Position numbers and translations under genes: made by a program
Shown: positions 7,677 through 15,074 of the stretch, piece after piece
Position numbering within the stretch: the first letter of the stretch is position 1
Layout: every line of letters begins with the position of its first letter
Assembly: GCA_937996795.1 (NCBI GenBank)
Contig: CALKUH010000050.1
Span: forward strand, 17,088 to 81,087
Length of the DNA: 64,000 bases
Reading direction: 5' to 3'
Source of the DNA: an uncultured Verrucomicrobiota bacterium
GTDB taxonomy: Bacteria; Verrucomicrobiota; Kiritimatiellia; CAIVKH01
The notes under the pieces: generated by a model
Told to the model about the DNA's origin: nothing
The model's database searches: none
The model's input: the letters and a program-made list of their open reading frames with translations, nothing else

Positions 7677-9058
7677 AGCTCCACCTCGTCGCCCTGTTTG
7701 GGCAGGAACACCTGCGCGTGGCCGTCGCCGCGCAGCCGCTCCGCGAGCGCCTCGCGCTGGTCGGATTCGCCGTGCACGAGGAATATCCGTTTGGGTTGCG
7801 CCTTGCGCGCATAGCGCGCGAGGTCGTCGATGTCGGCGTGTCCGCTGAACGCGTTCAGCGTGGCCACCTCCGCGCGCAATGTGAAGAGATCGCCGAAGAT
7901 GCGGACCTGCGCGACCCCCTCCTGCAGGCGGCGCCCGAGCGTGTAGGACGCCTGATAGCCGACGAGCACGATGCTGTTGGCCTTGTTTTCGATGCCGTGT
8001 TTCAGGTGGTGCAGGATGCGGCCGTGTTCGCACATGCCGGAGGCGGCGATGACGATGCACGGTTTGTCCGACGCCGTGATGGCCTTCGAGTCGTTCACGG
8101 TGATCGACGGGTGGACCCACGGCGGGCAGGTCAGGCAGCCCATCGCCGCGTAGAGTTTTTTGCCGCCTTCATCGAGGTATTCCTGGTGCTGGTCGAACAC
8201 CTCCGCAACGGCGTTCGCCATCGGGCTGTCGACGTAGATCGGGACCTGCGGGAGACGGCCCTGCAGGATCAGGCTGTTGAGGTGGTAGATGAGTTCCTGC
8301 GCGCGTTCGAGGGCGAAGGACGGGATGAGCACCTTGCCGCCGCGCGCGAGGGTGCGTTTCGCGATGTCGCACAACTGCTGGTCGGCCATCGCCGCGTCGT
8401 CGTGCCGGCGGTTGCCGTAGGTCGATTCGAGCACGAGCACGTCCACGGGGTCCATGAACTCCGGGTCGCGGATCAGCGGGAGGCCGAAGCGGCCGAGGTC
8501 CACGGCATACCCGACGCGCGCGGAGCGGCCGCCTTCCTCCAGGTCGAACACGGTCAGGGCGGAGCCGAGGATGTGGCCGGCGTCGAGATCGGTGAAGGCG
8601 ACGCCGGGCGCGAGTTCGATGCGCTGGCGGTAGTCGTGTCCGCGGAGGAGCCGGATCGCGCGTTCCGCGTCGGCGCGCGAGTAGAGCGGGACCACGGGCG
8701 GCAGGCCGCGCCGGTTGGTCTTTTGGTTCAGGTATGCGGCGTCCGCCTCCTGGATGAACGCGGAGTCGCGCAGCATGATCGGGGCGAGCGCGGTCGTGGC
8801 GCGCGTGGCGAGGATCGGGCCGGCGTAGCCCTGCGCCGCCCACCAGGGCAGGCGTCCGCAGTGGTCGATGTGCGCGTGGGAGAGCAGCGTGTGCTGGATC
8901 GACGCCGGGTCCACGGCGCGCGCGCGGTTGAGCGCCTCGGATTCCGCGCGGCGTCCCTGGAAGAGCCCGCAATCGCGCAGGACGCGGCAGCCCGCGGCCT
9001 CGATGAGGTGCATTGAGCCGGTGACCGTGTCGGTTCCGCCGAGGAATTGTAAGCGCAT
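7673..9058 (-). CDS. Metallo-beta-lactamase/beta-CASP RNA-processing nuclease
   Basis: A 461-residue cytosolic metallonuclease of the YSH1/CPSF73-like bacterial group. It shows the zinc motif HAHIDHCGRLP (His61, His63, Asp65, His66), the beta-CASP insert with LESTYGNRRH, the late GMCEHGRILHHLKHGI segment, and the RMMBL C-terminus (SGHADIDDLARYARK, LVHGESDQREAL). Expected activity is endo- or exonucleolytic RNA cleavage. Length is typical (about 460). Its stop overlaps the era GTG by four bases, linking it to ribosome maturation genes. The ATG at 9058 has the family start MRLQFLGG. The upstream gap carries a heptamer tandem repeat. Confidence 0.9.
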   Translation of the reverse strand: MRLQFLGGTDTVTGSMHLIEAAGCRVLRDCGLFQGRRAESEALNRARAVDPASIQHTLLSHAHIDHCGRLPWWAAQGYAGPILATRATTALAPIMLRDSAFIQEADAAYLNQKTNRRGLPPVVPLYSRADAERAIRLLRGHDYRQRIELAPGVAFTDLDAGHILGSALTVFDLEEGGRSARVGYAVDLGRFGLPLIRDPEFMDPVDVLVLESTYGNRRHDDAAMADQQLCDIAKRTLARGGKVLIPSFALERAQELIYHLNSLILQGRLPQVPIYVDSPMANAVAEVFDQHQEYLDEGGKKLYAAMGCLTCPPWVHPSITVNDSKAITASDKPCIVIAASGMCEHGRILHHLKHGIENKANSIVLVGYQASYTLGRRLQEGVAQVRIFGDLFTLRAEVATLNAFSGHADIDDLARYARKAQPKRIFLVHGESDQREALAERLRGDGHAQVFLPKQGDEVEL

Positions 9059-9079
9059 CGTGATAGAGTTTCGGGTTAA

Positions 9080-9119
9080 CAGTGACCAGTGACCAGTGAC
9101 CAGTGACCAGTGACCAGTA
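9080..9119. repeat. Heptamer tandem repeat (CAGTGAC)5 plus a partial copy
   Basis: Five perfect CAGTGAC units run from 9080 to 9114 and a partial sixth (CAGT) follows. The array fills the divergent gap between the MBL nuclease (start 9058) and the HhH glycosylase (start 9145), where both promoters would be expected. A perfect seven-base repeat in an intergenic region is not coding and is prone to copy-number change by slippage. Confidence 0.9.
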
Positions 9120-9144
9120 AACTAGTGCGGAGAGTGTAGCGACG

Positions 9145-9834
9145 ATGGGACAGCGTGGCCATGTGAAACCGCCGGTGCGCGCGGTGTATCGCGCGTTGCA
9201 CCGCCATTTCGGGCCGCAGCGGTGGTGGCCCGCGCGGACGCGGTTCGAGATGATGGTGGGCGCGATCCTGACGCAGAACACGGCGTGGACGAACGTCGAG
9301 CGGGCGATCGCGGAGCTGCGCCGGCGCCGCGTGCTGACGCCGCGCGCGCTGCACGATGTGCCGCCGGCGACGCTCGCGGGGTGGATCCGTCCCGCGGGCA
9401 CGCCCACCGTGAAGGCCCGCCGGCTTCGCGCGTTCACGACGTGGGTGATGGAGGCGCACGGCGGTTCGCTGGCCCGTGCCCTCCGCGCGCCGGCGGCGGA
9501 GTTGCGCCGCGCGCTGCTGTCGATCCACGGCATCGGCCCGGAGACGGCGGACTGCATGGTGCTGTATGCGGCGCGCCGCCCGGTGTTCGTGGTCGATGCC
9601 TACACACGCCGTTTTTTGCACCGGCACGGATGGCTCGCGGGCGCGCCGTCGTATGACGACGTGGCGGCGCTTTTCACGCGGGCGTTGCCGGCGGACGCCG
9701 CGTTGTATAATGAATACCACGCGCTGATTGTCGCGCTCGGGAAATCGTATTGCCGGGCGACGCCGCGGTGCGGGGAATGCCCGTTGGGGCGATGGGGGCG
9801 GGTGGAGGAAGGGACGAGGGCGAGGCACGAGTGA
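9145..9834 (+). CDS. Endonuclease III-related HhH-GPD glycosylase lacking the catalytic lysine
   Basis: A 229-residue HhH-GPD protein resembling the Nth-related glycosylases that excise alkylated bases. The hairpin motif is IHGIGPETADC (about residues 127-137): Glu133 stands where Nth has its Schiff-base lysine, while the catalytic aspartate is kept (Asp151 in VVDAYTRRF). This predicts a monofunctional glycosylase without AP-lyase activity. The cluster loop has Cys203, Cys209 and Cys212 but no fourth cysteine, so the iron-sulfur cluster is probably absent or incomplete. LTQNTAWTNVERAI matches the family helix used for base flipping. It is the first gene of a coupled plus-strand trio; its stop overlaps the GTG of the lipoprotein gene by four bases. 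Confidence 0.85.
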   Translation: MGQRGHVKPPVRAVYRALHRHFGPQRWWPARTRFEMMVGAILTQNTAWTNVERAIAELRRRRVLTPRALHDVPPATLAGWIRPAGTPTVKARRLRAFTTWVMEAHGGSLARALRAPAAELRRALLSIHGIGPETADCMVLYAARRPVFVVDAYTRRFLHRHGWLAGAPSYDDVAALFTRALPADAALYNEYHALIVALGKSYCRATPRCGECPLGRWGRVEEGTRARHE

Positions 9835-10181
9835 AGCGTGGTTTTTATCTGTGTGTGCTGGCGTTGGGGCTGGCGGGGTGTGCGTCGCCACTGCCGCCGG
9901 CGCCGGGCGTTTTGACGCCGCCGGCGCCGGGCGGGTCCATCGTGCGGGTGAACAGCCGCGATGGCTATGTGGTGGCGGAATGTTCACTCTTGCCTTCACC
10001 GGGTGAAGAGGCCACCGTCTTTGTTGGCGACCAGCCGGTGGGCCGCCTGCGTTTTACCGGCCGGTCGCGAATGCCGTATGCGGTGGCCGACCTCGTGGAG
10101 GGCCGGGCCCAAACGGGCGACCGCTGGCGGGTGGTGCCGCCGGAGCGGGCGCCTGACGTGGAGGCGGAAAGACAACCATGA
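9831..10181 (+). CDS. Small lipoprotein, function unknown
   Basis: A 116-residue protein with a lipoprotein signal (VKRGFYLCVLALGLAGC); the LAGC lipobox puts the acylated cysteine at about residue 17. The mature part is proline-rich at first, then a small beta-rich domain (SIVRVNSRDGYVVAECSL, FVGDQPVGRLRF) that may resemble a short SH3-like fold. The GTG at 9831 is the only start that gives a complete signal peptide and it overlaps the preceding stop by four bases. The stop in turn overlaps the tatA start by four bases. It is probably inserted in the inner or outer membrane. Confidence 0.75.
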   Translation: MKRGFYLCVLALGLAGCASPLPPAPGVLTPPAPGGSIVRVNSRDGYVVAECSLLPSPGEEATVFVGDQPVGRLRFTGRSRMPYAVADLVEGRAQTGDRWRVVPPERAPDVEAERQP

Positions 10182-10387
10182 TGACACTGGCGCAATTGAT
10201 TCGAAATTTCGGCATGACCGAAATCCTGATCGTCCTGATCGTGCTGATCCTCCTGTTCGGCGCGCGCAAAATTCCGGATCTCGCCCGTGCGCTGGGCCGC
10301 AGCCTCGGCGAATTCAAGAAGGGCCGCGAAGAGGGCGGCAAGGACGACCACGCCGGCGCAAAGCCGGGGAAGAACGGCGCGGAATAG
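10178..10387 (+). CDS. tatA: Sec-independent protein translocase subunit TatA
   Basis: A 69-residue TatA/TatE-type subunit that polymerises to form the conduit for folded twin-arginine substrates. One transmembrane helix (TEILIVLIVLILLF, about residues 14-27) is followed by the FGARKIPDLARALGRSLGEFKKG amphipathic helix, where the FG and the conserved Pro/Leu pattern are diagnostic, and then by a charged tail. tatC is not in the window, so this is an orphan or additional TatA. It is translationally coupled (ATGA) to the lipoprotein gene upstream. Confidence 0.93.
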   Translation: MMTLAQLIRNFGMTEILIVLIVLILLFGARKIPDLARALGRSLGEFKKGREEGGKDDHAGAKPGKNGAE

Positions 10388-10396
10388 CCCGTATTC

Positions 10397-10486
10397 TCAC
10401 CACGGAGACACGGAGGGGGAAGCGATGTTTCGGCCGGTCTCCCCCCAAAATGACCGCTCCGTGTACTCCAGCGAAGCGGGTGGTGA
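10397..10486. repeat. Interrupted inverted repeat of the CACCACGGAGACACGGAG type
   Basis: The left arm, TCACCACGGAGACACGGAG (397-415 of this kilobase), is matched inverted by CTCCGTGTACTCC at 10457-10469 and GTGGTGA at 10480-10486, with a 10-base insert in the right arm. The element lies between the convergent ends of tatA and a TPR gene, where a bidirectional terminator could sit, but no T-run is adjacent. A single ACCACGGAGAC copy also occurs near 2025, in another convergent gap. Confidence 0.65.
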
Positions 10487-10504
10487 AAAATAGTTTCAGC
10501 GAAA

Positions 10505-11674
10505 CTACGGAGTCGCGGCGGGTTCTGCGGGGGCTTCCGCGGCTGCGGTCTCGTTGGTTTCCGCGGGCGGCGTCGGGTGGGACGCGCCGAATTCAATGAA
10601 CTGCTGGAAGCGCGGATCGTCGCGGATTGGGGCGAAATCCTCGCTTTTTGCCCACGCGAGGACAAAGGCGGACCCGAACCGGCGCGAGGCCTGGGTCAGG
10701 GTTTCCACACATTCCGTCACCGCCTGCTGCCGCGCGTGGCTGACGGCGAGGTTGTAGAACGCGACGGAATTGCCGGGATCGGATTGCAACACCGTGCGGA
10801 AGATGTTTTGCGCATTTCGATAGTCGTTAATGGCCATCAGCGCGACGCCGAGGTTGTTTTGCACCGTGGGGTCGTCGCGCTTGATCGTCGCGAGGCGGCG
10901 CAGGTGCGAGAGGGCGTCCTGCGGTTTGTTCAGCGCGGTCAGCGCGGAGGCGGCGATTTCGTGGGCATCCTCCGAAAAGGGATCGGCTTCGATGACCCAC
11001 CGTGCGGCGGCGAGGGCATTTTCGGGTTGTCCGCCGGAGAGGAACACGGAGGCGAGTTGCAGGCGGGCCGTTGTGCGCTCCGGGTCGCGGGCAAGCACGC
11101 GGCGCAGCTCGGCTTCCGCGCCGGCGTAGTCCTGTTTGTGCTCGAGGAACCGCGCCAGTTCGAGGCGAGCGGCGAGCAGTTCCGGCGCCAGTTCGATCGC
11201 GCGCCGCAACTTGGCCTCTCCGCCCGAGTGCCCGGCTTCCGCCTCCGCCGATCCTTCGCTGGTGAGAATGAGGGCCTGTTTCCAATTCTTGATGTCGTTT
11301 GCGATCGGGGTCGGCTGATCCGTGCGGGTGGCCAGCGGGATGGCCGGTTTTTCCGGAGCGGCGGCGGGCGGTGGCGCATGGGCCGCGCGCCGCTTCGCCT
11401 TGTACTGGGTGTACCCGAGCGCCGCCGCGTACAGCAGCACCACGCCGCCGAGGCTCAGCCAGAGCAGTTTGTTGAACAGGGTCACGCGGCTGCTGTGTTC
11501 GCCGCGCCGCCGCCGGACGCGCGTGCGGTGCGCGTGGTGCGTGTGCGGCGCGGGCCCGGCGCCGGCCTGGAGGTAGGGACGGGGGGGCTCGGGGCTCGCG
11601 GGGAGCGGATAGGATTTGCGCGCGAGCGGCGGCGCCTCGTCGCGGTGATACATGTCCTTTTTATCGGGGTCCAC
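10505..11674 (-). CDS. Membrane-anchored TPR protein
   Basis: A 389-residue protein with a basic, histidine-rich N-terminus (about 1-60), one transmembrane anchor (LLWLSLGGVVLLYAAALGY, about 72-90) and a periplasmic region of TPR repeats. Helical pairs such as AEAELRRVLARDPERTTARL, PENALAAARWVIEADPFSED, PQDALSHLRRLATIKRDDP and YRNAQNIFRTVLQSDPGN are spaced at about 34 residues. The tail is rich in Ala, Pro and Glu. The start is uncertain: GTG at 11674 or ATG at 11653, neither with a good ribosome binding site. TPR domains imply protein-protein contacts; no partner can be named. Confidence 0.75.
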   Translation of the reverse strand: MDPDKKDMYHRDEAPPLARKSYPLPASPEPPRPYLQAGAGPAPHTHHAHRTRVRRRRGEHSSRVTLFNKLLWLSLGGVVLLYAAALGYTQYKAKRRAAHAPPPAAAPEKPAIPLATRTDQPTPIANDIKNWKQALILTSEGSAEAEAGHSGGEAKLRRAIELAPELLAARLELARFLEHKQDYAGAEAELRRVLARDPERTTARLQLASVFLSGGQPENALAAARWVIEADPFSEDAHEIAASALTALNKPQDALSHLRRLATIKRDDPTVQNNLGVALMAINDYRNAQNIFRTVLQSDPGNSVAFYNLAVSHARQQAVTECVETLTQASRRFGSAFVLAWAKSEDFAPIRDDPRFQQFIEFGASHPTPPAETNETAAAEAPAEPAATP

Positions 11675-11749
11675 GGGGAAGAACTAGCCGTGCCCCGGCA
11701 TCAGGTCAAGCGGCGAAGCGGAATGAGGGGTTCGGGCGATACGTACAAA

Positions 11750-13039
11750 TCATGGCGATGGCGCATTGTTCAAGTACTGGAAGCCACCGGTCACGTCCCA
11801 TCGAAAAACCGCAACTGCGTCGCTTATCACGAACGACCGCCCCTCGTTATCAGGATAAATCGCTGGCAACGGACAGGTCCAGTTGAAAGCCGCAAAGGGC
11901 CAAGTATTTGAACTGATACTCTTGGTGTTGAATATGCGCTGGGTTTCCACGGCAACGGCTAACGACCCAAACATTTTGTATGTCGAATAGTTGTACCCGC
12001 CACCGTCTGGGCATGTATTGCCGAACGGCATACCGCCGGTCGAATAATAATGATCCCTCAAATAGAGCGGACCAAAAGCACCAAACCAATTATCTCCGGC
12101 GCGAAGGTAGAGATCGACGCCGTGTGCCAGTGAGGAGGTGATATCTTCGATCAACGCATTTGCCCTCTTTCGGGATGAAGCGATGTCAAAGGCGTCTGGT
12201 TCGGACCAGCTTTCTGCGAGCACCCCATAGAAGACGCCATCCAAAAAGTCGTCCTCGGAGACATACGACGCACTAGCCCAACGAGATTCGTTATCGGAAT
12301 AGGCCTCGGCACATGTGTGACCCAACCACCAATAGGGGTTGCCTGTCGCGATCTTTTGCTCGGATTGATACGGCCATGCGTATCTCCCCGTCCATAAGAG
12401 ACGATTGACGAGCGTTGTCAAACCCGCGTAACCCGAAACATGGACAAAAAGTCCCGTTGTTGGCGATTCTACGAAAAAATTAGTTGGGAGCGATGAGGCC
12501 TGCAAGAGAGCGGCTTCATTGGTCCAATACGGAAGGTCCGCGCCGGGGTTTGAAACGAACCACGCATCAAAGTTTCCGTTTGTCGAAAGTGAGTGATTCA
12601 CGAAATCAGACAAGCTTCCCCGAAGACTTGATTTGCAGTGATGCAAAAGTCCCGAAGACACGCCCCTGTAGGGCAACGGCGGGGCGCCCCCACCCTGGGC
12701 CGCCGTGCGCTCCGAAACAGCGTTTCCGCACCACGTTCCGATGTTAACGGCGTAAATATGGTCCGATATCGCGGGTCGACCCGCCAGATTGGTTGTCGAG
12801 GCGAGCGCACATGTAGCCGACACGAAGTGCGCAACCAGCCCGAGCGCCACTCTGACGCCAACAACTTTTGATGGCAACGTCCATGCGCGAAACAGCGCCA
12901 AGATAAGGGTCATAAACGTGGATGCTTGCCGGAGATGAATCATTACGCGAGACTTCACTTTATTGGGGTGCGCGTCTGCGGCGATACCTATGTGCGTAAA
13001 ACAGAAGGCCGGGAAGACAAATCTGTTATTTCGATTCAT
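11750..13039 (-). CDS. Secreted protein of unknown function (low-GC island)
   Basis: A 429-residue protein, last in a minus-strand series of four. A hydrophobic stretch (about residues 58-80, LGLVAHFVSATCALAS) looks like the core of a signal peptide, so the true start is probably internal, for example the ATG at 12943 or a nearby GTG rather than the ATG at 13039. The mature part is rich in Trp, Tyr, Asn and Ser, with scattered cysteines (TWCGNAV, HHCKSS, HTCAEA, NTCPDGGGYN, NWTCPLP) that could form disulfides. Base composition is clearly poorer in GC than the flanks. I recognise no family; repeated aromatic and polar patches hint at an extracellular binding or enzymatic domain. Confidence 0.6.
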   Translation of the reverse strand: MNRNNRFVFPAFCFTHIGIAADAHPNKVKSRVMIHLRQASTFMTLILALFRAWTLPSKVVGVRVALGLVAHFVSATCALASTTNLAGRPAISDHIYAVNIGTWCGNAVSERTAAQGGGAPPLPYRGVSSGLLHHCKSSLRGSLSDFVNHSLSTNGNFDAWFVSNPGADLPYWTNEAALLQASSLPTNFFVESPTTGLFVHVSGYAGLTTLVNRLLWTGRYAWPYQSEQKIATGNPYWWLGHTCAEAYSDNESRWASASYVSEDDFLDGVFYGVLAESWSEPDAFDIASSRKRANALIEDITSSLAHGVDLYLRAGDNWFGAFGPLYLRDHYYSTGGMPFGNTCPDGGGYNYSTYKMFGSLAVAVETQRIFNTKSISSNTWPFAAFNWTCPLPAIYPDNEGRSFVISDAVAVFRWDVTGGFQYLNNAPSP

Positions 13040-13072
13040 AGCCGGGATTTCTATAGATTGATCATCGTTGTC

Positions 13073-13672
13073 TTATGATCCAGAAAGTATATTAATTACG
13101 GTCCCCGAGAAAGCATCCACGGCAACGACGGCGGCATAATCGGGACCCAAGGTGTCCGCAGGCAAAAGATATCCAAAAGTAACAACGTAGACCTCCCCCG
13201 AAAGTACCGCCGTAATCGGCGCCCCTGGTTGCAGTTCGACCGTTCCGGCAATCGCGTCACTCGCGGCGGCAATTGCTTGAGTTGACGAAATCATGGTGGC
13301 ACCAACGACGGAAAATACATTCGAATCGAGCAATTGAGAGCCAGAGCGTGCCTCCAACAGCATATTGCTCCATGCGCTGCTAATCGTGAGGCCTCGGATT
13401 TCGAGGTTTGTGGAGGTTGTCGCTATCAAGCTTGTGCCCATCGTTGACACAAATTCTGCGGAGCCGCTGCCTGTCAGCTTCTTAATTTCGAGGGTAACCG
13501 CATTGGTGTTTTCGCCCGGCGATATCAATATTCCTATGGTCGCCGCAGTGTTTGTCGGAATTGAGTAAAACTTTGTGATGCTAACTTCAATGGCAATGGC
13601 TGCGGCGGGAGCGAAACAGCAACCGAGAAGACTAATTCTCCAAGCGTGCAAGCGAATAGTTTGAGTTTTCAT
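13073..13672 (-). CDS. Secreted PepSY-like small protein (low-GC island)
   Basis: A 199-residue exported protein. The start at 13672 is chosen because GGAGA precedes it by six bases and gives MKTQTIRLHAWRISLLGCC, a signal peptide ending near AAAIA. The first half is beta-rich (EVSITKFYSIPTNTAATIG). The last 50 residues, GEVYVVTFGYLLPADTLGP followed by YAAVVAVDAFSGTVINIL, have the strand and VDA-x-SG-x-V pattern of PepSY-type domains, which often inhibit or chaperone neighbouring secreted peptidases. That comparison is by eye only. It starts 14 bases after the stop of a JAMM-like gene, so a role as partner of that protein is plausible. Confidence 0.6.
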   Translation of the reverse strand: MKTQTIRLHAWRISLLGCCFAPAAAIAIEVSITKFYSIPTNTAATIGILISPGENTNAVTLEIKKLTGSGSAEFVSTMGTSLIATTSTNLEIRGLTISSAWSNMLLEARSGSQLLDSNVFSVVGATMISSTQAIAAASDAIAGTVELQPGAPITAVLSGEVYVVTFGYLLPADTLGPDYAAVVAVDAFSGTVINILSGS

Positions 13673-13685
13673 GTTAGTCTCCATC

Positions 13686-15074
13686 TTATGGCGGCAGCGT
13701 CCGTCTGTTGGGGCCACTATGATAAAGTTGGGAGGCACTGCCAATTGGATGGTTTGAGGGTATATTTCCGCCCGAGATCGCGCTGTAGTCCTGCACGACC
13801 CCAACAACATCGTAGTTATTGTGAAAAAGGGAATCAGCCCGCGATGGCCCGACGGCCCGACCATGCGGCCGATAGGTTGTGGGTGTATGTGTATGAAAAT
13901 AGGCGATTGTATAGGTCGGCCTATCTATTGGTGATGGAGTTAGATGGCTATCAGAGGGCTTGCTTCTCGGTCTTACCGATGCGTTTGTGTAGGGGCCAAC
14001 CGTTGGGCCGATATCTGTCGCGGCAAATTCGTATCGTTGCGACTGGGTGTTGACCTGAATCCAGAAACCCTCCTCCCTCCGCCCCGTGGAGGTCGTGGCG
14101 GCAAGCGTATTTGACCACGCCTGGGACGTGCGCTGTATAACCGCTGTGTTCGCAATAATTTCCTGATAGCTTGGAAACTGCGCAACGAACTCCCGTTCGG
14201 TTGAAATTGCCACGGCATTCGTAAGCCATGCCGTGACCCGAACGTTGAAGGTTCCCGCCACTGCGACCACGGTTGTTACTGCCGACGAGGGGCCGTTGGT
14301 GATTGTATACCAATTGGTTGACGCCGCCCGACGAACCTCAAACAGGTAGTTTGTCGGCGGGAACCTCGTCGGATATGACATGGCCATAAAGACATTTGTC
14401 ATCAGAAGTGAATTTGTCGGCGGCATTACGATTAAATCGGGAATCAGAAGCTCGTAGTACGTATCGAGATTCGCCTTATAGACGACATCTGTAGCGATGC
14501 CTGATCCGAGATAATTGGTGATAAGCGCCCAATTCGTGGGTCCTATGTCGAGAACGTTGGTCTGCGGCGGATAGTCGCCCAATGAACCGACGAGCACCTG
14601 TAGGATGCGGTTCGTCACACCATGAGGGCTGATCCACACGTTCGTGACCGACGTGGTGAAGGAAATCTGGTTTTGCAGATACCACAAATAGGCGCCCCAT
14701 GATCCGTAGGCCTCTTTTGTCCCCCTTACCCATCCCGCGTTGTCATAGATCTTGTTGGTGTGATTTCGGGAGTATGACTGGTACACCGCAACGACCGACG
14801 TCCAGGCGGCATTCGCGCTCTCGTAACCCCAGGCGAATCCCTCGTACTCCACAGCCTTGGTCGCGTTGGTGTTGATGAAGATGTTTGTGGTCCCCACAAC
14901 TTCCGTGAGCTGACTGGCCATGTTGACAAGCCGATAAGCTGAAATGTTCGGATAATTTGTGAGGACGATGGGACTGAAAACGCGATTGGTGTGATAGAGA
15001 TTGGTAGTTTGAGCCTGGGCCGCGGAAACCGTTAAGAGTCCGAGAACCATTGCGATGCGACACGCACCATTCAT
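13686..15074 (-). CDS. Secreted protein with a C-terminal JAMM/JAB-like (DUF4329-type) metallopeptidase site
   Basis: A 462-residue exported protein. The signal peptide (about 1-21) ends in AAQA. The middle is rich in Asn, Thr and aromatic residues. The C-terminal about 140 residues carry REEGFWIQ (Glu334/335), then YFHTHT (His394 and His396), then GPSRAD (Ser411 and Asp414) followed by VVGVVQDY. This Glu-HxH-SxxD order is the zinc site of JAMM isopeptidases, and the spacing resembles the DUF4329 domains found at the ends of polymorphic toxins. The 14-residue gap between HxH and SxxD is longer than in RadC or CSN5. The start overlaps the stop of the 631-residue upstream gene (ATGA), so the two are made together. 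Low GC suggests transfer. Confidence 0.7.
   Translation of the reverse strand: MNGACRIAMVLGLLTVSAAQAQTTNLYHTNRVFSPIVLTNYPNISAYRLVNMASQLTEVVGTTNIFINTNATKAVEYEGFAWGYESANAAWTSVVAVYQSYSRNHTNKIYDNAGWVRGTKEAYGSWGAYLWYLQNQISFTTSVTNVWISPHGVTNRILQVLVGSLGDYPPQTNVLDIGPTNWALITNYLGSGIATDVVYKANLDTYYELLIPDLIVMPPTNSLLMTNVFMAMSYPTRFPPTNYLFEVRRAASTNWYTITNGPSSAVTTVVAVAGTFNVRVTAWLTNAVAISTEREFVAQFPSYQEIIANTAVIQRTSQAWSNTLAATTSTGRREEGFWIQVNTQSQRYEFAATDIGPTVGPYTNASVRPRSKPSDSHLTPSPIDRPTYTIAYFHTHTPTTYRPHGRAVGPSRADSLFHNNYDVVGVVQDYSAISGGNIPSNHPIGSASQLYHSGPNRRTLPP

Noticed and set aside
5100..7814. A 904-residue open frame on the plus strand
   Set aside because: It is antisense to era and the TPR membrane protein; composition is dominated by Arg, Gly, Ala and His, it lacks any motif, and such frames are expected opposite high-GC genes.
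9080..9119. Short regular repeat considered as a CRISPR
   Set aside because: Units of seven bases have no spacers and there are no cas genes in the window.
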